Part shown: piece by piece, positions 14,703 to 23,069 of the stretch
Layout: each line of letters starts with the position of its first letter
How positions within the stretch are numbered: the stretch's first letter is position 1
Assembly (NCBI GenBank): GCA_021784205.1
Contig: JAJXTB010000011.1
Coordinates: 1 to 38,696 of the forward strand
DNA: 38,696 nt
Source: Actinomycetes bacterium
Lineage (GTDB): Bacteria; Actinomycetota; Acidimicrobiia; Acidimicrobiales; RAAP-2
Direction of reading: 5' to 3'
Translations under genes and position numbers: made by a program
The notes under the pieces: generated by a model
The model's input: the letters and a program-made list of their open reading frames with translations, nothing else
Databases searched by the model: none
What the model was told of the DNA's origin: nothing

Positions 14703-17072
14703 GTGTCAGATGCCGATAAGCAGATCGCGAAGTCCACCCGCGTACTGACCAGCCACGCGAACATCAACATCGTGTATCCGGAAACGCTGGGCTATCGGCT
14801 CAAGCGGGTCCTGCTGGGCAAGCCTCTGGTCACCGAGCAGCTGAGCGGAGAACGGCTCAACAAGGCGATCGCCCTCGGTGTGCTGGCCCCGGACTGCATC
14901 TCGTCGTCGGCGTACGGCACCGAAGAGATCCTCATCCAGCTGACGCCCTATATCGGTCTGGCGGCCTTCGCGCTGGTGGTGCCGATCATGTTCGTGATCT
15001 TGGGCGTGCTGTTCTTCGTGACGACGTCGTACCTCGACGTGATCAAGTACTACACGACCGCCGGAGGCTCCTACGTCGTCGCGCGCGACAACTTCGGTCC
15101 CAAGATCGCTCAGATCGCCGCGGTGGCGCTACTGATCGACTACATCGTGACCGTCGCCGTGCAGTGCAGTGCGGGCACCGCGGCGCTGACCAGTGCGTTC
15201 CCCGCGTTGACCCCCTACACCGTCGTGATCACCGTGGGCGTGGTGCTCGTGCTGATCTACGGCAACCTGCGCGGCCTGCGCGAGGCGGGCAGCTACTTCG
15301 CGGTGCCCACGTACTTCTTCATCGTGATGATGGGTACAACCATCATCGTTGGTTACGTGAAGAAGGCGATGGGCACGCTGCATCTCATCGCCCAGCCGGC
15401 GGTCAGCGACTTGGTCAAGGGCCATCTCGGACAGCGCGGGCCGGGGATCCTGATGGGTCTCGCCTTCATCACGCTGATGCGCGCGTACGCCAACGGGGGA
15501 TCGTCCCTGACCGGTCTCGAGGCGATTTCGAACGGCGTGGCCAGTTTTCGGCGTCCGGAATCAGTGAACGCACGAAAGACGCTCGTCGTCATGTCGAGTG
15601 TCTTGGCGTTCCTGCTGCTCGGCACCACGCTGCTCGCGTCATGGACGCACGCCCTGCCGTACGCGGCGGGCACGCCCACGGTTGTCAGTCAGGAGGTGCT
15701 CGCCGTCTTTGGCAGCCAGGGCATCGGACACGTCATCTTCTATCTCGTGCAGTTCGCGACGCTGCTCATCCTTTACACCGGCGGCAACACCTCCTTCAAC
15801 GGATTCCCCTTCCTCGCCAACTACGTAGCCGGCGACAAGTACCTACCCCGTCAGCTGACCAAGCGCGGACACCGCCTGGCGTTCTCCAACGGCATCATCG
15901 TGCTGGGCATCGTGTCCCTGACCCTCATCATCGTGTTTCGAGCCCAGGTCAACGGACTCATCTCGCTGTACGCGATTGGCGTGTTCACCGGCTTCACCAT
16001 GGCGGGGGCGGGCATGGTGAAGCGTCACCTACGCGAGCGCAGCGGCAAGTGGCGCTTCGGGGTGTTGGTCAACGCGACCTCGGCGACCGTCACGTCCATC
16101 GTCGTCCTGGTCTTCATCTTCGCCAAGTTCACCGAGGGCGCCTGGATCATCGTCCTGGTCGGTCCCCTCATGTACTACGGGCTGATCCGCTTCAATCGAC
16201 AGTACGAACGTGAGGACGCGGCCTTCGCCGCGACTAGCGCGCGCCCCGCGATGGATATCCGGATGAATCGCGTGCTGGTCTTCGTCGACACCTACGACCT
16301 GGTGACCGAGCGGGCCCTGCGCTACTGCGCCACGCTGAACGCCTACTCCATCCGCGCGGTGCACATCGACATCGACCCCATGGTGACCAAGCGTCTGGAG
16401 GCGGCGTGGGGCGCGCCCAACACCGCCTCGGCCGGCATCAGCCTCGAAGTGATGGAGTGCGAAGACCGACGGGTGGACCGCGCGGCCCTCGAGCTCGTCG
16501 CCGACGTCGTGCGCGATCCCGACGTCTTCTGCATGGTCATTCTTCCGCGACGCGGCTTTTCCTCACGACTGCAGCGACTCTTGCACGACCGCACGGCCGA
16601 CGCGATCGCCGGCGCGGTGATGCACGTGCCACGCACCGCGGCCACGATCATCCCCTACCGCATGGGCCAGGCGAGGGTGATTCCCGGACACCGCGCCGAC
16701 GAGGCGATGAGCGATGAGGTCGAGCGCGGGGGAGTGCGCGAGGACGCGCATCTCGAGGCCGACGTCAAGTTGGCCCAGCGCTCCGGGGGCGCGTTCCCCA
16801 TCGGGGCTCTGAAGGAGCGCCAGTTCGCCGAGATCGCCGGGCGCGTGCGCGCGATGACCCTGAGCCACGAGTTCGGCGGTCAGGAGCTGCGCTGCGTGAT
16901 CGCCGACAACACCGGCTCGGTCACCCTTGTTTTTCAGGGCCGGGCCGCGGTGCCGGGTATCGAGCGCGGCACGCGCCTGCTGGTCAAGGGCACCGTCACC
17001 GCGATGCGCCGCGAGGCCGTGATCCTCAATCCCCAGTACGAGATCGTGGCGGCCCCCGCGAGCGATGAGTAG
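14703..17072 (+). CDS. APC/KimA-like permease fused to USP-like and OB-fold domains
   Basis: The 789-residue protein has three parts. Residues 60-500 form an APC-superfamily permease with about twelve membrane helices (APDCISSSAYGTEEIL near the unwound helix 1, then GGNTSFNGFPFLA). Residues 518-655 are a cytoplasmic alpha/beta domain resembling universal stress proteins (NRVLVFVDTYDLVTERAL, PDVFCMVILPRRGF), as in the K+ importer KimA. Residues 700-785 are an OB-fold (AEIAGRVRAMTL, CVIADNTGSVTLVFQG, RLLVKGTVTAM) of the nucleic-acid-binding type. In many actinobacteria the permease and a small OB-fold protein are separate genes beside the trkA pair; here they are one frame. K+ uptake is inferred from the KimA likeness and the trkA neighbours. 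Confidence 0.88.
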   Translation: MSDADKQIAKSTRVLTSHANINIVYPETLGYRLKRVLLGKPLVTEQLSGERLNKAIALGVLAPDCISSSAYGTEEILIQLTPYIGLAAFALVVPIMFVILGVLFFVTTSYLDVIKYYTTAGGSYVVARDNFGPKIAQIAAVALLIDYIVTVAVQCSAGTAALTSAFPALTPYTVVITVGVVLVLIYGNLRGLREAGSYFAVPTYFFIVMMGTTIIVGYVKKAMGTLHLIAQPAVSDLVKGHLGQRGPGILMGLAFITLMRAYANGGSSLTGLEAISNGVASFRRPESVNARKTLVVMSSVLAFLLLGTTLLASWTHALPYAAGTPTVVSQEVLAVFGSQGIGHVIFYLVQFATLLILYTGGNTSFNGFPFLANYVAGDKYLPRQLTKRGHRLAFSNGIIVLGIVSLTLIIVFRAQVNGLISLYAIGVFTGFTMAGAGMVKRHLRERSGKWRFGVLVNATSATVTSIVVLVFIFAKFTEGAWIIVLVGPLMYYGLIRFNRQYEREDAAFAATSARPAMDIRMNRVLVFVDTYDLVTERALRYCATLNAYSIRAVHIDIDPMVTKRLEAAWGAPNTASAGISLEVMECEDRRVDRAALELVADVVRDPDVFCMVILPRRGFSSRLQRLLHDRTADAIAGAVMHVPRTAATIIPYRMGQARVIPGHRADEAMSDEVERGGVREDAHLEADVKLAQRSGGAFPIGALKERQFAEIAGRVRAMTLSHEFGGQELRCVIADNTGSVTLVFQGRAAVPGIERGTRLLVKGTVTAMRREAVILNPQYEIVAAPASDE

Positions 17073-17135
17073 CCGCTGATTTACCCTCTGATCGGGGAGT
17101 GCGCGTGGGGGAGCCGCCGACCTGTCTATTTTGTA

Positions 17136-17160
17136 GGGCGAACCCGGCGCCGCGTCGCCC
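17136..17160 (+). other. inverted repeat in the topA leader
   Basis: GGGCGA (17136-17141) and TCGCCC (17155-17160) form a 6-bp stem with a GC-rich loop containing GGCGCC, about 20 nt before the topA start. TATTTT at 17127-17132 just upstream is a possible -10. The rest of the 107-bp gap 17073-17179 shows nothing else I can name. Confidence 0.3.
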
Positions 17161-17179
17161 GTTGTGAGAGAGGTGGTGA

Positions 17180-19984
17180 ATGGCCCGAGCACTAGTGATC
17201 GTCGAGTCGGTGGCCAAGGCCACCCGCATCCAGGGCATGCTCGGGCCCGACTACATCGTCAAGCCCTCCATCGGCCACGTGCGCGACCTGCCCCAGAGCG
17301 CCGCGGACATCCCCGAATCGGTGAAGAAGGAGAAGTGGGCGCGCCTGGGCATCAACGTCTACGACCACTTCAAGCCGGTCTACGTCGTTAGCCCGGATCG
17401 CAAGAAGGTGGTCAGCGAGCTCAAGGCGGCCCTCAAAGAGGTTGACGAGCTCTACCTGGCCACCGACGAGGACCGCGAGGGCGAGGCGATCGCCTGGCAC
17501 CTCCAGGAACTTCTCAATCCCAAGGTGCCGGTCAAGCGCATGGTCTTCCACGAGATCACCCCAGCCGCGATCCAGCGTGCGGTCACCGACACGCGCGACC
17601 TCGACCTGCGACTGGTCGACGCCCAGGAGGGCCGGCGCTTCCTCGACCGCCTGGTCGGCTACGAGGTCTCCCCGGTGCTGTGGCGTGCGGTCGACAAGGC
17701 CCGTTCGGCCGGGCGCGTCCAGTCGGTCGCGATCCGACTGGTCTGTGAGCGCGAGCGCGAGCGCATGGCCTTCACTTCGGCGTCGTGGTTCGACGTCACC
17801 GCCGCCCTCGAGGTCGCCGCCGGCCCCTTCGAGGCGACGCTCGAGAGCGTAAACGGCGTGGCGCTCGCCACGGGCAAGAACTTCGACGCGAGCGGGGCGC
17901 TCAACGCTGCCGACGTCACCTTGCTGGGCGAGTCGGCGGCTCGCGCGATCGCCGCGCGCCTCGAAGGCGCCAGCGCCGCGGTCACCTCGGTCACCTCCAC
18001 GCCGCGCACCCAGAAGCCCCAGGCTCCCTTCATGACTTCGTCGCTGCAGATCGAGGCCAGCCGCAAGTTGCGCTTCGACCCCGAGCGCACCATGCGCGCG
18101 GCCCAGCGCCTCTACGAGCAGGGCTGGATCACCTACATGCGCACCGACTCGACGACGCTCTCGGGCGAGGCCATCGCCGCGGCGCGCGCCATCGCCGTGG
18201 CGACATTCGGCGACGACTACGTGCCCGACGCGCCGCGGCGCTACGACCGCAAGGTCAAAAACGCCCAGGAGGCACACGAGGCCATCCGCCCGGCGGGCGA
18301 GACCTTCCGCTCCCTGGAGGAAGCCGCGAGCCTCGGCGGTGACGAGCGGGCGGTCTACGAGCTGATCTGGAAGCGTACGATCGCCTCGCAGATGGTCGAC
18401 GCGCAACTCACGGCGGATCGCGTGCGACTGGCCGCGACCCTCGAGAACGTCCAGGGATTCGACGGCCCCCTCGAGGCGGTCCTGCTCGCCACCGGCATGC
18501 GCATCGGCTTTCCCGGCTTTCGCCGGGCCTACGTCGAGGGCACTGACGACCCCGAGGCCGAGCTCGCCGACCAGGAGCGCCTCCTGCCGGCGCTCGTCGA
18601 GGGTGAGGTGGCACGGGTCACCGGCGCCGAGGCCAAGGGACACGACACCCAGCCACCGGATCGTTACTCGGAGGCGACCCTGATCAAGAAGCTCGAGGAC
18701 CTGGGCATCGGCCGGCCCTCGACGTACGCGTCGGTGATGAAGACGATCGACCGGCGTGGCTACGTCTGGAAGAAGGGCAAGGCGCTGGTGCCGGCGTTTC
18801 GCGCCTTCGCGGTGGTGAACCTGCTGACCCAGTACTTCGCCGACCTGGTCGACTACCAGTTCACGGCCGCGATGGAGGACCAGCTCGACGACATCGCCGA
18901 GGGTCGCGAGGACTTGGAGCCCTGGCTGGCCCGCTTCTACTTCGGCGACCCCTCGGCCTCGAGCGAATTCGCCCGCGAGGGCCTCGAGAAGGTCACTCAC
19001 GAGACCCGCGACTTCGACTTCGCGGCGATCAACTCGATCGTGCTCGGCGTGGCGCCCGACGGCGAGACGGTCTCGGTGCGCTCGGGCCGCTACGGCCCCT
19101 ACCTGGTCCACGGCGAAGACCGCGTGTCGATCCCCGAAGCGACCGAGCCCGACTCTCTGAGCGTCGAGCGCGCCCTCGAGCTGCTCGCGGCGCCCAGTGC
19201 CGATCGCGAGCTCGGCGTGGACGAGAACGGTGAGACGATCTACTTGAAGGCCGGCCGCTACGGCCCCTACGTGCAGCTGGGCGAGGTGAGCGAGGCGAAC
19301 GACAAGCCGCGTACCGCGTCGCTGCTCTCGACGATGACCCCCGAGACGCTCACCCTTGAACAGGCCCGCCAGCTGCTCTCACTGCCGCGCGAGGTGGGGC
19401 GTCACCCGGAGAACGACGAGGCGATCCTCGCCCAGAACGGCCGCTACGGCCCCTACATCACCTGGGGCAAGGAGACGCGCTCACTCGAGAGCGACGAGCA
19501 GATCTTCTCCATCACGTTGGAGGCGGCCCTCGCCTTGCTGGCCCAGCCCAAGGCGCGCGGGCGCCGGGCCGCGGCCGGACCGCTGCGCGAACTCGGCGAG
19601 GATCCCGTGACCAAACGCCCGGTCGTCATACGCAGCGGCCGCTTCGGCCTCTACGTCACCGACGGCGAGGCCAACGCCACCCTGCGCCTCGGCGACACCG
19701 TCGAGACGCTCACGCTTGATCGTGCGTGCGAGCTGCTCGCCGAGCGGCGAAACGCGGAGCCTTCTACGCGAGCCCGCGCGGTGAAGAAGGCGCCAGCGAA
19801 GAAGGCCCCGGCCAAGAAGGCGGGAAAGTCCCCCGCGAAGAAGACGACGAAGGCGACCGCGAAGAAGGGCGCCGCGAGCTCGGTCAAGACCGCCGCCACG
19901 CGCGCGGCCAAGGACGCCGGCACCGCCAAGGGCAAGAGCGCCAACGCCGCCCTGATCGCGGCGGCCGAGGCGGGCGAGAAATGA
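17180..19984 (+). CDS. topA: DNA topoisomerase I
   Basis: A 934-residue type IA topoisomerase that relaxes negative supercoils. The Toprim domain (1-115) has E9 and the acidic motif TDEDREGEA (95-103); the active-site Tyr319 lies in WITYMRTDS. The core ends at about 600. Instead of zinc fingers the C terminus carries four topoisomerase C-terminal repeats, each centred on GRYGPY or GRFGLY (about 636, 691, 753 and 819), then a lysine-rich tail (about 868-934), as is usual in actinobacterial TopA. ATG 17180 has GAGAGGTGG upstream. Its stop overlaps the tmk start (ATGA), so topA, tmk and holB form an operon. Confidence 0.97.
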   Translation: MARALVIVESVAKATRIQGMLGPDYIVKPSIGHVRDLPQSAADIPESVKKEKWARLGINVYDHFKPVYVVSPDRKKVVSELKAALKEVDELYLATDEDREGEAIAWHLQELLNPKVPVKRMVFHEITPAAIQRAVTDTRDLDLRLVDAQEGRRFLDRLVGYEVSPVLWRAVDKARSAGRVQSVAIRLVCERERERMAFTSASWFDVTAALEVAAGPFEATLESVNGVALATGKNFDASGALNAADVTLLGESAARAIAARLEGASAAVTSVTSTPRTQKPQAPFMTSSLQIEASRKLRFDPERTMRAAQRLYEQGWITYMRTDSTTLSGEAIAAARAIAVATFGDDYVPDAPRRYDRKVKNAQEAHEAIRPAGETFRSLEEAASLGGDERAVYELIWKRTIASQMVDAQLTADRVRLAATLENVQGFDGPLEAVLLATGMRIGFPGFRRAYVEGTDDPEAELADQERLLPALVEGEVARVTGAEAKGHDTQPPDRYSEATLIKKLEDLGIGRPSTYASVMKTIDRRGYVWKKGKALVPAFRAFAVVNLLTQYFADLVDYQFTAAMEDQLDDIAEGREDLEPWLARFYFGDPSASSEFAREGLEKVTHETRDFDFAAINSIVLGVAPDGETVSVRSGRYGPYLVHGEDRVSIPEATEPDSLSVERALELLAAPSADRELGVDENGETIYLKAGRYGPYVQLGEVSEANDKPRTASLLSTMTPETLTLEQARQLLSLPREVGRHPENDEAILAQNGRYGPYITWGKETRSLESDEQIFSITLEAALALLAQPKARGRRAAAGPLRELGEDPVTKRPVVIRSGRFGLYVTDGEANATLRLGDTVETLTLDRACELLAERRNAEPSTRARAVKKAPAKKAPAKKAGKSPAKKTTKATAKKGAASSVKTAATRAAKDAGTAKGKSANAALIAAAEAGEK
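19780..19981 (+). repeat. lysine-rich AKKAP repeat tail of TopA
   Basis: The last 65 or so codons of topA encode Lys/Ala-rich units (VKKAPAKKAPAKKAG, SPAKKTTKATAKKG) with few acidic residues. Such tails in actinobacterial TopA raise processivity by binding DNA. The unit PAKKA is the same as in the glnII tail. Confidence 0.85.
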
Positions 19985-20580
19985 GTGGACTCTTCGTCGC
20001 CTTCGAGGGCGGCGACGGCTGCGGCAAGAGCACCCAGGCGCGCCGGGTGGCCGCGGCGCGCGGGGCGCACTTCACCTACGAGCCCGGCGACTCGCCCCTG
20101 GGCGCGGACCTGCGGCGCTGGCTGCTCGACGCGAGCGCGCCCATGTCGCCCGAGACTGAGGCACTCTTGATGCTCGCGGACCGCTCACACCACGTGCGCA
20201 GCGTGATTGAGCCGCTGCGCGCGGCCGGGACCCACGTCGTGAGCGACCGCTTCGCCGCTTCCACGCTCGCCTATCAGGGATACGGTCGCGGGGTGGACCT
20301 CGCTGACCTGCGCGCGGCGACCGAGCTGGCGATCGGGACGTGCGCGCCGGATCTGACCATCCTCCTCGACGTCGCGCCCGAGGTGGCCAACGCGCGCCGC
20401 GAGCCCGACCGGCGCGACCGCTTCGAGTCCCAGGACCCGGGCTTTCACGACCGGGTGCGTCAGGGCTACCTCGAGATGGCCGCCGGGGATGACCGCTGGA
20501 TCGTGGTCGAGGCGAGCGGTGATCTCGAGGCGGTCTCGCGTGCCGTCGACCACGTCCTCGACTCCCTCGCCTGGACGTGA
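19981..20580 (+). CDS. tmk: thymidylate kinase
   Basis: The 199-residue protein is a typical TMP kinase: P-loop FEGGDGCGKST (8-18), the DR(Y/F/H) motif as VVSDRFAAS, and the LID region with RREPDRRDRFE. It phosphorylates dTMP to dTDP for DNA synthesis. Start ATG 19981 overlaps the topA stop; the frame is open upstream but that part is a shadow of topA. The following holB gene overlaps its stop, matching the common bacterial tmk-holB arrangement. Confidence 0.95.
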   Translation: MSGLFVAFEGGDGCGKSTQARRVAAARGAHFTYEPGDSPLGADLRRWLLDASAPMSPETEALLMLADRSHHVRSVIEPLRAAGTHVVSDRFAASTLAYQGYGRGVDLADLRAATELAIGTCAPDLTILLDVAPEVANARREPDRRDRFESQDPGFHDRVRQGYLEMAAGDDRWIVVEASGDLEAVSRAVDHVLDSLAWT

Positions 20581-21656
20581 GCGACGTCTTCTCCTCGCTG
20601 GTCGGCCAGGACCTCGCGGTGGCCGCGATGCGCCATCACGTGCGCCATCCCGTCCACGCCTATCTGATCAGCGCCCCCGCGGGCGCCGGCCTCGACGATG
20701 CGCTCAGCGCCTTCGTGGCTGCGCTGCAGTGCCCCGAGCACGGCTGCGGCGCGTGCGAGAGCTGCCGGCGCGTCCTCTCAGGTAACGACTCCGACGTCTA
20801 CGTCGCCGAAAGGACCGGCGTGTCCTGGCGCGTCGACGAGCTGCGCGAGGCCGAGCGGGTGAGCCGGCGCCGACCACTGGGCGAGGGCTATCAGGTCGTC
20901 GTCATCCCCGACGTCGAGCTGACGACGACCGGCTCGTCACCGTCGGCGGCCGCGCTCTTAAAGACCCTCGAGGAGCCGAGCTCGCGCACCGTCTTCGTCC
21001 TGAGCGCCGAGGAGCTGCCCCAGGGACTTGAGACCATTCTCTCGCGCTGCGTGGAGATTCGTCTTCGCGCCCTCGTCGATGACGACGTCGTGGCGGTCCT
21101 CGAACGTGAGGGCGCGAGCGCCGACAGTGCGCGCCTGGCCGCCAGCGCGGCCGCGGGCAATCTCGCTCGCGCTCGTGTGCTGGTCGCCGACCCGGCGCTC
21201 ACGACTCGCATCGCCACCTGGCGCGCGGTGCCCGACTCGCTGGCGGGCACGCCGGCCTCGGCGCTGGCGGTCGTCGCGACGATCATCGCGGCACTGGATG
21301 AGGCGATGGCGCCGCTGCTCGCCCATCAGGAGGCCGAGCTCGCCGCGCGCCAGCTCAGCGCCAAGGAGGCGGGCCAGCGTACTCTGGCGAACCGGCGCGA
21401 CCTCGACGCGCAGTTCAAGCGCGAGCAGCGGCGCTTTCGCATCGAGGAGCTGCGATTCGGGCTGGCCGCCCTCTCGCGCGCCTACCGCGACCGCCTGGTC
21501 GACGCGTTGGACGACAACAGCGCGCGCGCCCGTCAGCGCGCGGCGGCGGCGATCGCCGCCATCGAGAAGATCGCCGAGGCCGCCCGGCGCCTCGGGCGCA
21601 ACGTTGACGAGACCCTGCTGCTCGCGGACCTCCTGGTGGGCCTGGCCGACCTGTAG
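20577..21656 (+). CDS. holB: DNA polymerase III delta-prime subunit
   Basis: The 359-residue protein is the clamp-loader delta' subunit. Its AAA+ domain has a degenerate P-loop (SAPAGAGLDD, no Lys-Ser/Thr), as expected for a subunit that does not hydrolyse ATP, four zinc-binding cysteines C52, C57, C60 and C63, and the SRC motif (ILSRCVEIRL) that supplies the arginine finger. The segment KTLEEPSSRTVFVL is the conserved sensor region. GTG 20577 overlaps the tmk stop. tRNA-Thr follows 35 bp downstream. Confidence 0.94.
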   Translation: MSDVFSSLVGQDLAVAAMRHHVRHPVHAYLISAPAGAGLDDALSAFVAALQCPEHGCGACESCRRVLSGNDSDVYVAERTGVSWRVDELREAERVSRRRPLGEGYQVVVIPDVELTTTGSSPSAAALLKTLEEPSSRTVFVLSAEELPQGLETILSRCVEIRLRALVDDDVVAVLEREGASADSARLAASAAAGNLARARVLVADPALTTRIATWRAVPDSLAGTPASALAVVATIIAALDEAMAPLLAHQEAELAARQLSAKEAGQRTLANRRDLDAQFKREQRRFRIEELRFGLAALSRAYRDRLVDALDDNSARARQRAAAAIAAIEKIAEAARRLGRNVDETLLLADLLVGLADL

Positions 21657-21691
21657 GGGCGAAGGCGCGATGGGCTAATGTGTCTCGTTGC

Positions 21692-21767
21692 GCCTGGGTA
21701 GCTCAGTCGGTAGAGCAGCGCATTCGTAATGCGCAGGTCAAGGGTTCGAATCCCTTCCCAGGCTCCA
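21692..21767 (+). tRNA. tRNA-Thr (anticodon CGT)
   Basis: Acceptor GCCTGGG pairs with CCCAGGC, the D arm is GTAGCTCAGTCGGTAGAGC, the anticodon stem GCGCA/TGCGC carries loop TTCGTAA (anticodon CGT, Thr ACG codon) and the T arm has GGGTTCGAATCCC. The discriminator is T and CCA is encoded. The convergent murD2 reading frame ends inside it (21738-21767 overlap). Confidence 0.96.
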
Positions 21768-23069
21768 CTCGTCGCGCGTTCGCACGTGAGCCGCGAAGTC
21801 CTCGCTGCGCTCGAGCCAGTTGCGGTATCGGTCGAAGCTTGGCGCGGCCGGTGAGAGCACGACGACGCCCCCACGGGGCAGGCGCGCTCGCGCGAAGCTG
21901 ATCGCCTCGCCCATCGACTCGGCCTCGAAGACGGCGACACCGATCTCGCGCGCCGTGATCTCTTCGGCGATGCGCTCGCCGGCCAGTCCCATCGTGATGA
22001 CGTTGGTGGCTCGGGTGCGCGCGGCGAGGGCGTCGACGAGGGGACCGTAGTCGACCCCGCGGTCGAACCCCCCCACCAGTAGCGCGACCTCGTCGTCGGC
22101 GAAGACCTCGAGGGCGGCGACGGTGGGCAGCGGTGCCGTCGCCAGGCCGTCGTCGACGTAGCGAATGCGCCCGCCGGCGGTCACCTCCTCGTCGATCAGG
22201 GTGAGGCGCCCGCGCAGGGGGACGAAGTTCTCGGCCTCCAACGCGACCGCCCCCGCCACGCTCTCGGGAGAGCGCGAGGTCAGGTGCGCCACCACCTCGA
22301 GGGCGAGCGCGACGTTGCTCGCGTTGTGATGACCCAGCAGGCCGAGCGCGCGCGCCAGCTCGTCGTGCGACTCGCGCGCCGCGACGAGGACGACCTCGCC
22401 GCCGATCTGATCGAGTCCGGCTGAGGCCGACTCGGCGACGAAGGTGGCGTGCGGGTCGGCCAGACGGGTGATCGAGAGCTTGTCGGCCCAGTACTGCTCG
22501 AGCGAGCCGTGCCAGTCGAGGTGGTCGCTGCCCAGTGAGGTGACGACGACGTTGGCGGGCGCCACCTCGAGGTCAGTGCACTGAAAGCTCGACACCTCCA
22601 CCACGAGCCAGCCCTCGAGCGGCACGGCGTCGGGGTCGTAGGGCGGCCGGCCGATGTTGCCGAGGCTCGTGGCGTCCTCGCCCAGGCAGGTCAGGAAGAA
22701 GGTGATGAGGCTGGTGGTCGTGGACTTGCCCTTGGTGCCGGTGACCGCGATGACCCGCTCGAGCGGTGCCTCGGCGAACCAGAGGTTGAGAGCCGAGGTC
22801 ACGACGACTCCGGCGTCTTCGAGGGCCAGCACGTCGGCGCGTCGGCGCGCGATGCCGGGGCTCTTTAGCACCACGTCGCAGGAGAACAGGGCGTCGAGTC
22901 CGCCCGCGGCCGTCGCCAGCACTTCCTCCTCGCCGGGCGCGTCGTCGACCAGCACCACGCTCGCGGCTATCCCCTCGAGGCGTCGCTCGCTCGCGCGGCC
23001 CTCGACGCCATATCCGAAGATCCCCACTCGCCGTCCGGCGAGGTCAGCGAAGCCAGTGGGCCGGGACAC
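21738..23069 (-). CDS. murD2: MurD-like ligase, probably MurD2 (UDP-MurNAc-L-Ala:L-Glu ligase)
   Basis: The protein of about 443 residues is a Mur ligase: Rossmann-like first domain (GRRVGIFGYGVEGRA), ATP loop AVTGTKGKSTTT (108-119), VVEVSSFQ, HLDWHGS, GHHNASN and a C-terminal domain ending SPAAPSFDRYRNWLERSEDF. Classical MurD adds D-Glu to UDP-MurNAc-L-Ala; because the gene directly follows murL, it is more likely MurD2, which adds L-Glu for MurL to epimerise. Start GTG 23069 overlaps murL by 26 bp. The last 10 codons (WSLGRDSNP and stop) are read from the antisense strand of tRNA-Thr, so the natural tail lies at about HVRT and the stop is borrowed. Confidence 0.87.
   Translation of the reverse strand: MSRPTGFADLAGRRVGIFGYGVEGRASERRLEGIAASVVLVDDAPGEEEVLATAAGGLDALFSCDVVLKSPGIARRRADVLALEDAGVVVTSALNLWFAEAPLERVIAVTGTKGKSTTTSLITFFLTCLGEDATSLGNIGRPPYDPDAVPLEGWLVVEVSSFQCTDLEVAPANVVVTSLGSDHLDWHGSLEQYWADKLSITRLADPHATFVAESASAGLDQIGGEVVLVAARESHDELARALGLLGHHNASNVALALEVVAHLTSRSPESVAGAVALEAENFVPLRGRLTLIDEEVTAGGRIRYVDDGLATAPLPTVAALEVFADDEVALLVGGFDRGVDYGPLVDALAARTRATNVITMGLAGERIAEEITAREIGVAVFEAESMGEAISFARARLPRGGVVVLSPAAPSFDRYRNWLERSEDFAAHVRTRDEWSLGRDSNP

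Noticed and set aside
17192..19111. A 639-codon minus-strand open frame opposite topA
   Set aside because: It is a mirror of topA codon positions in high-GC DNA, has no recognisable domain and no ribosome-binding site.
8062..19981. Gene duplication or recombination as the origin of the shared AKKAP tails
   Set aside because: The units are short low-complexity repeats that arise easily; nothing outside the tails is shared.
20577..21656. holB called defective because the P-loop lacks Lys
   Set aside because: A degenerate Walker A is normal for the delta' subunit, which does not hydrolyse ATP.
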